64,000 nucleotides of DNA from Dacryopinax spathularia. Taxonomy: Eukaryota > Basidiomycota > Dacrymycetes > Dacrymycetales > Dacrymycetaceae. The notes beneath the pieces were generated by a model. It did not search any database and was not told the DNA's origin. It saw nothing but the letters and a program-made list of their open reading frames with translations. Location: positions 434,001 through 498,000 of the forward strand of contig JBBPFI010000005.1 in assembly GCA_037974965.1 (NCBI GenBank). The letters run 5' to 3'. Shown one piece after another: positions 40,814-54,257 of the stretch (position 1 is its first letter; the number at the start of each line of letters is the position of its first letter). A program made the position numbers and the translations under genes.

Positions 40814-41626
40814 GTCGCCGAGCTCGGCTTGCCAGAGAAAGTGGAGAGTTGGGACACCGAGGGAAAGGTACATATATGCTGGCGTCTTTATCCCCTCCCT
40901 ACCCACACCGCCTGGCGTCTTTATCTCCCCTGCCCTCTAGCTCCACAGCACTGCGCCCACCTACCAACATATCAGCCTGATCCCGAATCCGCCCAGTCAA
41001 GCCGTCCAGTTCCCCCGGCTCGGCAAGTGCGCTGGCCGGATCTGCATCAGACATCAGCATCCATATCAGAGCCCATGGGCTTCACACGCTTCTGGCGACT
41101 GGAGAAGCTGATGGCCGGTGCTGACCAATCGCCGACCAAGGAACCATAGAGCTGGAAGGATGGGAGATGCGTGGGTCTGATAGTATTGTCGGTGCCGGAT
41201 GGACGGCCGGTACGGTCCTCTGTGAGCGTGAGAGAGCATGCGGGCGAGTGCTGCGCAGTTCGGCATGGGAGAGGCTGACTAAGGAACACGTTCGGGATAC
41301 GTTTCTGATGGAATTCGGGTGTCATAACAAGCAAGGCCAGCAATGTGCGCCTAGTTATTAGGTATTGAGATTGTAATGACACCACTTTGTTATTGCTACG
41401 GTCAACAAAAGAAGGAGGTGAGAAGCCGATCGGCATTCGGTTAGCGTTAGGTAGAAGTTCCATCGGAGAAGAAGTTCCCATTAGGCGCCCATTAGCGCTC
41501 TTCCCAGCCTTGCTGGCGGCATGCGGCCGACGTGATACCTTAGCTCCGGATAAACGGCCAGCATCCGACTTTCATATGCAGGGCTGCAACCTCATCAGTG
41601 CCTGGCCGAATAGATCGTGGGCCGAC
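40814..41626. other. Intergenic region Cys-rich gene / WSC gene
   Basis: About 800 nt without a supportable gene: leader of the Cys-rich gene on the left, 3' region of the WSC gene on the right. Confidence 0.45.
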
Positions 41627-44600
41627 TCACTCGATATACAAGTCGAACACAAAGTACCCGCCACACATCTCCTCTTCGTCGCCTGAGCAGGGCAGGCTAC
41701 AAGCACCCAGGAGCGCAGGTTGACCACCGTTATATATCCCATCTCCGCAGAAACACTGGTCGCCATTTTCCACTCCGGCGAGCGGCCAATTACCAGAGGC
41801 ACAGAACGAGATGCAGGACTCGACTGACAGGGCGGAGACCGCGCCGGTCGTCGCGTTGGGAAGGGCGCGGGGTTCGGTGGGTGTGTACGGGGTCGGATCA
41901 GAGAAGCAGCCCAGGGATACGTAGGAAGGGGTAGGGCTAGCACTGGTACTCGCGCTCGAGCTTGCGGCGCCCGTCCCTGTTGTGTTTCTGCTGGTAGTGC
42001 TGGTGGTCCCGATGGCGCTTGGAACGCTTGCACTGACGGTGCTGGGCCCGTTCGTTGCGCTGCTAACCACAATGCTGTTACCGCCTGCCCCCGTTGTGCC
42101 TGTACTTCTTGTGCTTCTCTCCGCCGCGACGGAGCTAGGAGGGCTTGAACGGCTCGCACTAGTCCCGAAGACAAATGTGGTTGTCGGGATGAAACCGCTC
42201 GCGTTGGTTCCGATCGTGCCGGCGTCGGTCGTGACTGACTGGGTTGTGCTTGTACTGCTCTCAGGACTGCTACCACTCGTGCCTTCCGTAGATGCGACCT
42301 CTGCAACGGTCGGCATGCTTGCGCTCCTCGTGGCCTCATTACCGGTCATTGGGCCGGTCGTGCTCTGCCCGGCCGCATTCGAGTTACTCCCGCTTGTCCA
42401 TTTGGTGCTTGTGGTACGGATAGTCGTAGTGCTCTTGGTGGGGCCTGAGCTGATGGGGCCTGTGTTCCCCGAGGTAGTGTTGGTTGACATCATACTGCTG
42501 GCCTTGCTCGTGTTTGCAGTATTATTCAAGGACGTCTCGGTGCTTGCTCTGGCCGTACTAGCGGTGGTTATGCTTGCGGTGGTCATACTGGGATTAACGA
42601 TGCTTGTTCGCTGGCCTGTGATAGGGCTGGTGACAAGCGCAATACTCGTGCCAATCGTACTCCAGGTGCTTGCGGCGGCGCTCGCGGCCGTGCTCGCTCT
42701 TATCCCAGTGGGACTGGCCTCACGGACGCTTGTTGCGATGGTGTCTCGCGCGCTTGTAAGCACATTGCTCTGTCCGCTCGTAGTCAGACCTGTCGCCGTT
42801 ATAAGGTGGCTCGCGCTCGATGTTAGAGTGACAGCGGTGCCGACCGCAGTTGATATGCTTCCAGTGAGAGAGGACGTCTCGATTCCGTTTGAAACGGTCG
42901 AGCTCCTCCAGCCAGCAGTGGCATTGCTCGGAAGGGTTGCAGATGAGTGAACCGACCTAGTTGCGCCCTCGCTCGGGCTCGGGCTCGGGCTCGTCTGCGC
43001 AAGGCTGACAGGGATTGTATCCGTAGCGCCGCTACTCGGGGGGATGCCGCTGTTCAACGTTGAGATGCCAGCACTGCTTATTACACTCCTGCTCTTAGCG
43101 ATAGTGGTTGGGGCGAGGTTTATGATGTTTGAGCTTGCGTCGGTTGTGCTGTCGACCGCATTAGTCGACATGCTACCAGCGGTGATTTCTGCAGTTCCGC
43201 TGTTAATTCCGACAATGGTCCGAGTCCTGGTGACGCCCATTGCACCGCGAGTTGTTCCACTGAATGACAGTGAGGAGCTAAGTCCGGATATCTTGGAGGT
43301 CGTACGAAACTCGGTAGCCGAAGAAGCGGTGGTGTGGGTGCCAGGACTAGCGGACATTGACTGCCCGGCAAGAGTTGTGGCGGCTACTGAGCTTGTAATT
43401 CTTGTCGCCGGCAGGGAAGAATCCGCGACACCGGCGGTTGTATTGGGAATTGATGGGGTGGACGTGGCTGAAAATACGGACATAGCCATAGATGCACCAG
43501 ACAGGCTCGATCTGAGCTCTCCCGACATGGTCGATGGCCCGACGGGAGACGGGGTCGAAGCAGGACTCGTGGTGGCGGAAATCACCGTTCCAGACTGGTT
43601 TGCGCCTGCGTCCGAGGTCTCAATGGACGATGCAGCAGGCATCCATACGGAGCTGGATCTGCCTGGAGTCATCGGTGCAACGGTCGATGTACTCGAGCCC
43701 GAGCTTGCCTCTCCTGATACGAACTCAGTCGTGCCGGCGACGGACGCTGTCAGATGGCTCGTTGCACTCGCAGCACTTGATTCTGAGCTGCGAACTGATG
43801 ATGAATACGGAATGGAGGTGTCCACGCTACGGATCACAGACTCGGTAGAGCCGATAGCAGAGAAGACTCCCGTTGCATTGGACATGGTCATAAACCTTGT
43901 GGATAGAGCAGCTGGAGTAGAGGAGATGCTAGCTCCGGCCAAGCTTGCCGACAAGATGATGGCTGAAGCGGTCGAGAATGTGGAGACCGAGTGTGGAATG
44001 GAAGCTGAGGTCGTGGCTTTGATGCTAGCAGCGCTGCTAGCTTTCACCTGACCAGGGGTGGGCTTCATCGTAGTCATTGAGACTCTAGATCTGCTTGCTG
44101 TTATGGCAAGGGGCGTCGTTTGATCGCCTTCAGAAGTCATGGTTGATCCTTTGGAGGTCTGTAATACGGGAGCTGGACTCGCATTCCGCAGGGTAGTCGT
44201 CACCTGTCCAGCCAGGAATGTCGAACCACTGTTTGTGAAGAAGGCTCCTTGGCTGATGCTGGTCACAGACGTAGCCGTGCTTGCCACCGTCGGCGTGCTC
44301 CCAGCGTCAGGAAGCGAGCTACTTTCGGCGGGCGGGGACATCGCCGTCTCTCCGATCTCCGCACCAGAGGTAGGTAGATGAGGCGCTGTTTCAGAAATGC
44401 TCCGTCCAGCGCCTGATTCCAATGCAGTGGAGGAGAAGGCGCTGTGTGGCGCGCTTGTCAAAGAGGCAGCCGTGCCACCATACACACTGGAAGTAGTGCT
44501 TGTAGAAGAACCCATATTTACTGTGGAGAAGGAGGCTGGCGAAGACTCCATTGAGGTAGACTGAGCGGATGAAAGAGATGTGGAGACCTGCGAGGGGATT

Positions 44601-47257
44601 TGAGCCGGGCCACCCACACCAATTCCGATGCTCAGCACAACGCCACTGTCGGTGAAGTGCATATCAGAAGAGGTAGACGAGGTCATGATCCAGGGAACGC
44701 GACTATAACTCTTTTCCGAAGTCATTGGTGTCGAACTTCCGGGCGTGACCCCGATCTCGCTTGTACGTGGACCTTCAGTTGTCACGCTGGTGGAAGTCTC
44801 GATTGCTGTGGGTGCAAGGGAGGAGCCAGGAAAAGCGGTTTGGCCCACGGCCGTGGTCCTCATACTGAGGGTATCAGACGCGAACGACGGACTGGCAATG
44901 CTTGGCGCAGGCTCGGGACGCCCTAAGCCGATTCCGATACTAACGGCGATGGAGGCGGCGGCGTCCTGGCTCTGAATGCTTTGGCCACCCAGAATTGAGC
45001 TTGCGTTGATTGAAGGGCCAAAGCCGCTCGAGATGTTCATGCTGCTGAGAGCGGTGGAAGAGTCCGTGTCCATGACTAGACTTGAGGCATGGCCCTCCAA
45101 ACCGAGCGCGACGCCAACACCGAGCGAAATGCCGTTGCCGCTGCCCATCCCGCCTCCCTCTGTTCCTGGTCTCGGCGTGACCGTCGCCAGGTTATTGATC
45201 GTCCGCGAACCCATCTCAGTTACTGTAGTCGAAGTGTCCGGAATTATCGGTTGCCCTGGCAACCCCACTTGTAATCCGATCCCAAGGTCTACTGAGCCGA
45301 GCCCTGATCCGCTCACAGCGCTGGTGCTAATGGTGGACGAAGGAGTCACTGGCAGGACGGTGCTTTCACCAACGAAGGAGGACGAGTTCAAACCAGTCGG
45401 CAGGCCGGAAAAGCCCGCAGTCGTTACAGGTCTCGTGATTCCGGACCCACTTCCCATATCTGAAATTATCGAACTCAAGCTACTTTCGATACTCGTTTGA
45501 ACTGTGGATAGGGTGCTGGCGCTACTTGCAAGGACAGAACTTTCGGTGGTCGAGCTGGTCGCTCCAGTTGTGATTTCCTGAGAGTCGACCGTATCCGAGT
45601 AGAGTGGGGAGCCTATCCCGACGCCGAGACCTAACGCAACCGATGCGGCAACGGCATCGATTCCGTTACTTCCAATTGTCCCTGTTGGACTGGCCGCACT
45701 TGTTCCAGCCAGATTACTGTGTGTTACAGAGCTTTCCATCGAAGTTGGAGGTGAGCATCCGAGTTTGTGCTGAACGCAGGGCTCAATGAGGCAGAAAAAC
45801 TGACAACATCGCTACCGGATATCGGGAGGATCATGGGGGGTGTTGTGGCAGGAGTTGCACTCGTGAAGATTCCGCTGCTTCGGGATGCGGGGCTCTCCGA
45901 GGGACTTGCGGAGCTGGACAGCGTGGAAATTGTAACAGGCAAACCTAATCCGATACCAATGCCCAAATCAAGGGAGGCACCAAAAGCGATACTTGGGGCT
46001 TGCTGGCTCGATGAATGGAAGTTGGCTGTGGCGGCCGAGACAGACAATTGTGAACGGACTTGAGTAGGCAAGCCTTCATCTGAACCACTGGGGAAAGCGC
46101 TCGAGACTGGCGAAGTAAATATTCCTCCTCCGGAACCAATGTCCACTTCAGTTGTTGTCGCAAAAACATCGCTTGTAGCGGCCGTCTTGATTGGAGAGCT
46201 GGCTGGAAAGCCAGCAGATGTGGGATTGGAGAGGGAAGGACGAAGGCTGATCGAAGCGATCGGGTCGTCCGAAAGGATCTGGGACTTGGAGGGCGAGGCT
46301 AACCCCACGGAAACGCCTAATCCGACGGTAACAGCAGTCGATCCCATGTCATCGCCATTATCATGGTTTGCCATGGAAGAGCCGAATGCTAGAGTAGTGC
46401 TGGCAGAACCTTGCTCGCTTCGTGTGGGGAGCAGACTGGATGCTGAGCGGCCGCCGGTATCAGGGACGGTCTGGGTCGGAAGGTTCGGCCCGATCCCAGT
46501 GCCAAGACCGGTTGAAGGCTGAGGGTTGGCGACTTGAGATGTCCCAAACGTCGTCGAGGTCCTCGGCGCGGGACGGGTATGCGTGCTTCTCGTCGAATGA
46601 GACATGGTCATTGTAGCGGAAGAACCCCCTGCAGAGCCTTTCTTCCTGTGGCATATGCCCAGAAGGATCTCGAGCAAGGTGCAGACCGCCTCTTCAACAT
46701 CCTCTATCACGTCCTCCAGCAGGCCATCCGAAATGCCTCCGTGAGGAAGCACAGAATGGGTTGGCTGCAGAATGGCGCGTGATGAAGGAGATTCGTTGCT
46801 CTGAGAAGACCTCCCATGGCTAATCAAACAAATCAGATAAGGTAAGGTCACATGAGGTCTGATTGGACTCACCTCATCCAAACCAGAAGAGTGCCTGGAG
46901 GACATATCCCTAGCAAAGGCGGAAGAGGCTTCATGCCAAGGATGTCGGTGCAAATGCAGTCACTGCCTTGCCGAGCCGCATATGCGTGATGATCCCGAGA
47001 GCAGGCGTCAGGACACGACAGGCTGGGATGGAGTACGAGGTCCACTGTTTGGGGCGATCGAGTTGCGGCGTCGAACGCTGCAGGAAGCACACAGCCGATC
47101 GGTGTTAAACCGGTCCTGAAACGGATGTCAATCGCACTCGGAGGACCTCGACCTGAAATGCTCACTGTTGATTGATAGAAAAAGAAAGGGTACATAGAGG
47201 CGCGGCGCAAAGAAGATAGAGAAGCCAAATGAATGTGCGGAAAGCGAGTGGAGGCAT
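41627..47257 (-). CDS. Very long Ser/Thr-rich secreted protein with a WSC domain at each end
   Basis: The start MPPLAFRTFIWLLYLLCAAP is a clear signal peptide. An intron of about 58 nt joins it in frame to a WSC domain (TGLTPIGCVL...SCPDACSRDHHAYAAR...SDCICTD). A second intron (about 46,800-46,874) leads into roughly 1,700 residues of Ser/Thr-rich sequence with a repeated short motif such as LGVGIGSP, IGIGLGRP or LGIGIGLGLP. A second, canonical WSC domain closes the protein (VSLGCFSDPTPYTPTEPRAL...CISFCASGNW...GDQCFCGDG...GGYFVFDLYIE). No C-terminal membrane anchor is seen. WSC domains bind wall glycans; the middle is probably heavily O-glycosylated. Two long frames meet at 45,724-45,830 in different phase; an unseen intron or a frameshift must join them. 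Confidence 0.75.
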
Positions 47258-48336
47258 GAGATGCGTTGATGAAAGATTGGTCCCCATCGAGTACGGAACA
47301 AGTGCCCCAACAGCCATACACACCGGATCTCTTATATGCGATGAGACCTTCCATAGCGAACAGAGTGCATGACCTCACAGCAGGTGGATTGAGCAGGCAG
47401 ACGGCGAACCTAAAATTTTGAGCGCGATGGGCGTGAAGAGTACCATCTCAGAATGTGCTGTTGATGCCGCGCCGTTGTGCGACTGGCAGGAAGACAGCAT
47501 TCATGAGCCAGAGCAGAGATGGGAGGAACGGTCGATAGTCCTATCGTCCTGGAACGTCGTATCCGGCAGCTTCTTGAACACATTGTCTCCCTTTCCATCG
47601 AGCAAGAAGTGCAACAAGAGGCTTGTCTCAAGTAGATACGATGTCGAAGAGCCATGTCAGACTCATCCTGGGCCGAACCGCGGATGTGTCCGAATAACAA
47701 TATTGATCTTCAAGCCCGGCGTTAGTGAGACGGAGGAAGAAAGGAATAGGCCACGGGGACGGGGTCGGAGGATGGCCGTCTTTGAGATGTCATCAGTCTT
47801 TGTGGCGCGGAGTTTGTCCACTGTGGCAACGTAGAGCGCGAGAACGAGGAGGATGGGTGCATTCGCGTTATCACGCGCAGCAGCCCTTCGTCTCCGTGAA
47901 TGTGGCGATGCAGAAGTCCGACAGATCACGACAGCGGGACTTGGCCCGAAAAGGGTAGGCTTCCCACATGTGCCTGATCATGCCGTCACACCGTGCGTTC
48001 CGCTGCAGCTTGACGTGCATTATCACCTCCCTGGAACAGAGAGCCCAGGAAGACAGTCATCTCATCCGGTCGTTCCGCTTGTACAATGAGAGTAAGTCCA
48101 CGCGGTGAACTTACACGCAGTACACCTTAGCGGCCATCGGAATTGCTTCCCCGGCAAGGTATTCTCTCTGGATAAGCCACATTGAACCCGTTCAAAGCAC
48201 AGACTCACACTTGCTCTATCCAATACAAAATTACTTGAGACAGCAAACATCATGTACCTATTGTAACCCAAACCAACCATACAATGCGGGTGTGCCAGTG
48301 GCTGGCACGTAATGGTGGACGTCGAAGACGGACGCG
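47258..48336. other. Intergenic region WSC gene / DUF6533 gene
   Basis: About 1.1 kb. Several overlapping open frames exist on both strands, but none has a domain, signal peptide or consistent splicing. It is taken as the promoter of the WSC gene plus the 3' region of the DUF6533 gene. Confidence 0.4.
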
Positions 48337-49803
48337 TCAATCGTTTCCATACACTGTCCATCCGGAGTCGTCGGTTGCGTACGTGGCAGGGTGATGATAA
48401 GTCTCGAACGCCGTGAGAGAGCTCCAATCCTCCGGGCGTGCCGCACTGCGCAGATTCAGATACACCCTGCGCGACGTCAGAAAAGGTCGTCTTGCTAGTG
48501 GATATATCCCTCACCTTGAAACCATCGTTGTATTCAAGCACCACATCAAGCTGTTCAACATATCAGCAATAGATACCATCGAGAATGAAGGTATCTCACT
48601 TCACCCCGATTAAGAAAAGATTTAACTGCAGAAGTATTCAGTATGCGAATAAGTGGAAGATGCACTCGTGGGCTTACAGGGAAGGAGGTATATGCGATGA
48701 TATTCAAGAACTCAGCGGCAATCATCACCTGACTTTGGTTGAGCCCGACACAGAAGCGATCCACCAAGCCAGCTTACGGCGAAATATCCGACAGCATCGA
48801 ACAGGAGCACCGTCACAAGTGAGGTATTCGCATTGATTGTCTTGGCGTACTTCCATGTTTTCCGCACCACCAGATAGAATATAGCGATGTCGAACAGCAT
48901 CATGAAGAGGAAGACAATCCAAAGCCACCTCAAATGGTGCGTCGATACACATGCCCGCAGGGGTTCGACATACGTCATCTCAGCTGATCTTGAATTAGCC
49001 CAGGGAGAACTGCGGCGCACAGCAAGAGACGTACCGCGAGCTGCGACAATACCGTAGGCCATAACGGCCACAGAACTGACTAGCTCAAGAATGAGGAGAA
49101 GGGACAGCAGAAGGAGAATTCCTTTGTGGCGATTATAGAGTGCATAAACACGCAGCATCATTAGCGCTGCAAAGTATCAGAAGTGGTGTTGATGTCTCAC
49201 AAGTAACAGGGCTTACATGCTCCAATACCGTTCACGCTGAGCCCTTCGAGGGTTAACGAAGTCAGGAAGAATTCGTAGCAGCTGGATGGTTGAGATGGTG
49301 GATACGCGAACGCAAGATGGAGCTTACTACTGAAGATATCTTTAGTAGCTTGAAGGGATTTGGAAAATCGGACTTACAGATGTATTGCTGGGTATGTTCA
49401 TGAGTGACGACATAGCTATGACCTCGCATAAGCACTGGAAGTCATCTGGAAGTGAGATGGCTGCTTTACTGTAGATCACGTATATGAAGACGCAAGGCGT
49501 CACGTATCGATTGCATAGAAATAACACTTTAACAGTTGAGAATGGTGCTGGCCAAACGAGGCTGATCTGCGTGCAGTATGAGCAGGAGGTCTGTGCGAAA
49601 GGGACAGCTTTTACCTCAACCTCCATAGTTATCAACATATCGTAAAGCATCAGGCACTGGTAAGATTGAGCACGTCACGCAAGCGCTGCTGGACACATGC
49701 AAAGGTTGCGTACAAAGCCAGCAAGTGCAACATAGCTTGCTGAGCGGAGCGCTTGGATGTCGCTCAGGGACAGGCCGTCGAAGGAGGCTGGCAGCTCCGA
49801 CAT
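48337..49803 (-). CDS. DUF6533-type multi-pass membrane protein
   Basis: A basidiomycete membrane protein family of unknown function, common in many copies in Agaricomycotina. It starts MSELPASFDGLSLSDIQALR. The spliced sequence gives YDMLITMEVEISLVWPAPFS, VKVLFLCNRYVTPCVFIYV, MMLRVYALYNRHKGILLLLS, LWIVFLFMMLFDIAIFYLV and FDAVGYFAVMIAAEFLNIIA as successive membrane segments. It ends with the family's typical VYLNLRSA and a short soluble tail. About nine introns, several under 50 nt, keep frame. The role is unknown; a receptor-like function has been guessed for such families but is not shown by this sequence. Confidence 0.8.
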
Positions 49804-50918
49804 CGTGGACACCGGCCGCAGAGATTCCAGGAGCCCAGCTGAAATCTCATCGAGCCGCTCTACTGCCTGTAGCTGACAGTGGAGAGCCGCTCCCCAGCTG
49901 TCGATAGGTGCTAGTCGATCGTAGATGAGCGAGAGTCGAAGACGAAAGCTACTTCAACGCAAGGGAGTACCACCGGGTTCAGAAGTGCAAGTTAAAGGAA
50001 AGCCGAGGGTATGAAGCCGCCAGTGAGACGCCAGACAAAACGGTCAGAAGATGTCGCTCCTCAGCTTGTAGCGCTGGGGGCAGTAGTTGCGTAGGATGCA
50101 CTCGAGGCGGTAGGAAGATGAATCCGACCCTCTAAAGAGATGTTGAGGGTTCCGATGCCAAGTTATTGCAGAAAAGCCTTTCCACGCGAAGCGACGAGAA
50201 CCCTGAGCGGGGTACTCCATTGAATTCGCTTGAATTGTCTCACGCCATCCGGGCATCATTTACCGGTGGCCGAATCAGGAATCGTTGATCTCAATTACTG
50301 GTTGGGAGCGTTGCCAAGCACTGACGTTCCGGTCGTGACGCGGTTCCATGCGCATAGCATAAGCCTGTTTGTCATCGGCCACCTTAGTATCACCGCTGAC
50401 CATGTACGAATTCTGAACGTATGTACTAGAACAAGCTGATCAGAAAACCCCTTCTTCTTCCAGCTATCACAGGCTAAGAGCGCGTTGAGCTATTCTGGTG
50501 CACACAGGCTGTCAGTATATGAGAGGCCTGATCTCAAGGTCCTACATACGGGGGTAGAACGCCTTCCGAGGTCCCCTCCGCTGGGCGAACGCAACCCAAG
50601 GTCCTCGCAAGGAAATAGCCGGATTTGAGATGCGGTACAGAAACCGTCCGATAAGTACAACGAGTACTAAGGCATCGTTTGGGTGCGACGCGTCCCCATT
50701 TACCTTACTTAGCATGTTGTGCAAGTCTGGGGATGTCCATGACGATGGTCGATTCTGCACCTGGGCAGCGAAGTCGCAGACGCGCAGCCGAACAGAATCA
50801 CGCGCGTGGCCCAAGGGTCGGGTCGAGTACCGCATCCCTCTGTGCACGTCGTCCATGAGCATACACTTACCTCCCCGTCGACCTACGCATTGAAGGCGCG
50901 CCCTAAAGCGGAGACGAC
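49804..50918. other. Intergenic region DUF6533 gene / VPS45
   Basis: About 1.1 kb between divergently transcribed genes. I see no coding sequence that passes splice or domain tests. Confidence 0.4.
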
Positions 50919-53223
50919 ATGGATGTCGTCTATGCGGTCAATTTCTATGTGGACAAAATCGTCTCATCACCGACGTCCATGAAGGCGTTGTTGCTGGATC
51001 AGCACACGACTCCGATCATCTCCCTTGCCGCTACACAGTCAAGCCTCCTTGCGAATCATGTCTACCTCACCGATCGCATAGACAACTCTAGGAGAGAGAG
51101 AATGCCGCATTTGCAATGCGTCGTGTTCGTCCGTCCCACGGAGGAGAGCCTGGAGTGGGTCGGGAAGGAGCTCGAGCAGCCCCGATATGGGGGATACTAT
51201 CTGTGTACGCCAATGTCAGCGCGACGTTGCAGACGGTTGATCTGACGACACAACATACAGACTTCAGCAATACACTGACGAAGACCGCTATTGAGCGATT
51301 GGCCTCTCAAGACACGTACGAGTTAGTATATGAGGTTCAGGAACACTTCGCCGACTATCTGCCTGTCTTACCATATCTATTCTCGCTCAACTACACTCCG
51401 TCTCCACCCAACAACTACCCCCTATACACGCTAACGACCTCCTCCCTTCCTTCTTCCACCGCGCCGGGACAACTCACGCTCACACCTCAAGCCCTCCAGC
51501 ACCACCTATCAACGCTTTCCGCCCTATTATTAAGCCTGAAGAAGAAGCCGACGATGATCCGACATGAGCGCTCGTCCACCGTGTCGCGAGCTCTCGCACT
51601 AGCTATGCGAAGTCATCTCTCCGCTGAACAACAGCTGTTCGACTTTCGCGCTTCAGCTGGCACATGCGTCCTGCTCATTCTCGATCGGTTGGAGGATCCG
51701 GTTACGCCATTGCTCATGCAATGGACATACCAAGCGATGGTGCATGAGCTGCTGGGCATCCATAACGGCCGAGTTGACATGAGCGCTTCGCCGAGCGTCA
51801 ATCCGCAAATGCGGGAAGTAACTCTTACGCCGCAAACCGATCCTTTCCTCGCACAACACTTGCATACTCCCTTCGGCGATCTGAGCGTAAGCCTCCAAGC
51901 GCATGTCGCCCAGTATAGCCAGAAGCATGCGAGCGCACACAAGCTGGATTCGGTGGAGGACATGAAGCGGTTCGTGGAGGAGTACCCGGAGTTCAGGAGA
52001 ATGGGCGGCAATGTGAGCAAGCACGTTGAGATTGTGGGGGAAATGAGCCGGCTGGTGGGACGCGATAATTGTCTGGAGAGCTCAGAAGTGGAGCAGGAGA
52101 TCGTCGCTGGTGGAAGTCATGCAGAAGACTGGAGGGTGCGCATCATGCTAGTGAAATGGATGTTGTTGCTGATCTTCAACCAGAATGTGCAACGGATAAT
52201 ACAACATCCGGGTATACCTTCAGTAGAGAAGCTGAGAATAGCAATGCTCTACTCGCTCCGTCATCAAACAAATCCCCAGTCTTCGATCGCATCCTTACCT
52301 GCGCTTCTATCTCAAGCCGGAGTGCCTGCTTCTGATGTAGGGGTACGTGCACAATCTGTCGTTCCGCGTCGCATCTGACCCAAAATCCAGCTCATCTCCA
52401 TTTTATTAACCCTGTCTGGTACACAAAGGCGACAATCGGATCTTTTCTCGACTGCCTCAATTTTGGCACGTGGGAAGTCCGCCCTAAAGGCTTTAAAAGG
52501 CGCAGAGAACGTGTACACGCAGCATACACCCTTCCTCGCTCAAACTCTGGAGGCTGTCGTAAAAGGCCGATTGCGGGAACAGCAATACCCCTTCGTAGAA
52601 GGTGGCGGACCGAACGCCAGCTTGCAGCGGCCACAAGACGTGATCGTCTTCTTTGTGGGCGGAACCACTTATGAGGAGAGCAAGGTGGTAGCGCACATGA
52701 ATGCGGAGCTACAGCAGCAAGCAGCTGCTCAGCCAGGCGGAGGAGCCGGCATACGGATATTGCTGGGCGGCAGCACTGTCCATAATTCGAAGAGGTGAGC
52801 TTGTGTCCGTCTCTGCTCTGCATACATCTTACAGTCGACCGTAGCTTCCTCGATCTGCTGCGTATGGCTGCTCCACAAGCCGTTGCCTTGCCGAATCCGA
52901 CATCTTTACCTGCGGCTACATCTACCTCGGGTACACCAGTGCAGCCTGGCTCACCAGCTCCGAAGTCACCACCACCCTCAAATGCCCCGGCGTTGAACCT
53001 CCAGCTAGGAAGCCTAAATTTGAGCGTGGGTGGCCCAGCAGGAACCGGTTTGTACAGAGGACCGTCCAGTCAGAGCGGCGTGGGCATACAGCTCGATCCT
53101 GATGGTCTACGGGAAGGTGCTGGTCGGATAGGAGAGGGGGTGAGGGGATTGCTTGGTAGGGTAAGAGGGGGTCTTGAGAGAGTTGCGAGTCCGGGCTTCC
53201 GCGACAATCAGGAGCAAGTATGA
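50919..53223 (+). CDS. vps45: Vacuolar protein sorting protein Vps45 (Sec1/Munc18 family)
   Basis: An SM protein that controls SNARE assembly for Golgi-to-endosome traffic. It starts MDVVYAVNFYVDKIVSSPTSMKAL and contains CVVFVRPTEESLEWV, GGYYLYFSNTLTKTAIERLA (across intron 1), LILDRLEDPVTPLLMQWTYQAMVHELLGI (an SM hallmark segment) and EYPEFRRMGGNVSKHVEIVGEMSRLV. Towards the end comes DVIVFFVGGTTYEESKVV, IRILLGGSTVHNSKRSFLDLL. Three introns are placed, near 51203-51261, 52344-52391 and 52795-52845. The last ~100 residues, Pro/Ser/Gly-rich and ending NQEQV, extend beyond the conserved fold. Confidence 0.93.
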
Positions 53224-54257
53224 TGACTATGGGCAGCGGGGTATTGGATAATCAGACCGGATGATACCATTTCCTCGCAAGAGGCTTCGTGCGGGTGGGG
53301 ATATTGTAACTACTCTCTACACATGGTTATATAATGCGGGGTATCATGAAAACTCGGAGACCTGCTTCGATTTGCGCGGCGCGGCGCATATCCTTCGTAG
53401 TGTGGAGACAACACACCTCGCTTCGACGGTTTCCGGATGCCTCTCCGGGCCCTCCGTCCATGCAGCACTTGAGGCATCCCTCATCATCCTGATCCCGGCC
53501 TCTCTCGGCTTCAAGCTCTCTTGATATCCCTGAAGTGTGGCAGCAAGAGTAAACATCTCGAATTCTACCTCTTTGGCGCACAGTTGGAGGATATCTCGCC
53601 TGAAGACCAATCAGAGGCATACAAGGCTGAGAAGGGATCTGCGAATACCTCTCGGAACGATCCGCCTTCAGTAGGCCAACTTTTCCCCATAGTTCGTCTC
53701 GCCCCGAGAACTGCAGCATAACTGAACCCAGTAGTCGGAGAATCGCAGTTGCGGCTGCATCTCGGGCTTGATGGGGCAGCTTTGGTGAGTGGGGCACCTC
53801 AACCGTTTCCTGAAAGACCAGGAGATCCGATGGGGCGTCTATCGTCATACAGCCATGAGTCATAGTCCATCACATAGTCATGACAATCTCACTCCAAGGC
53901 TTCTCGTGAGCGAGCTTGGCAATCTTCCCAACATCAAAACCGGATCGAGCAGGATTGTTACGGACGTGACCCTTGTCCATGTCCATGCCGGGCTTGGTCA
54001 CTGTCGTGTATGTGCCTTTACCATTGTCAGGCAGTGGACGGTTGCTGTGTACATGAGAGGCATTTGGCGCAGGCTCCGTGTTGTGGTCACCGGTCAAGTC
54101 TATCGTATCAGAGGAAGCGCTTGCAACCCGTTGCACGATCAGCAGATTCTCCCGGGATGGCGGCTTCATGAATGGTGTCTTGAAAGCGGGTTTAGATGTC
54201 TGCCGTGATAATGCTCCGGAAGACATGGGGCGTACGGGACCTGACAGAGTGAGGTTA
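53224..54257. other. Convergent intergenic region VPS45 / RecQ
   Basis: About 1 kb. Open frames here show no domain and have the look of non-coding sequence. Confidence 0.4.

Noticed and set aside
41982-44051. Two long plus-strand open frames (about 320 and 335 residues) of Leu/Val-rich sequence
   Set aside because: They are the reverse complement of the Ser/Thr-rich coding region of the WSC protein; the codon bias of that gene opens the opposite strand. No start context, domain or splice logic.
49342-49650. Single-exon reading of the DUF6533 gene start (MLYDMLITMEVE...)
   Set aside because: It runs through two introns in the wrong frame; the spliced start at 49803 gives the family's normal N-terminus.
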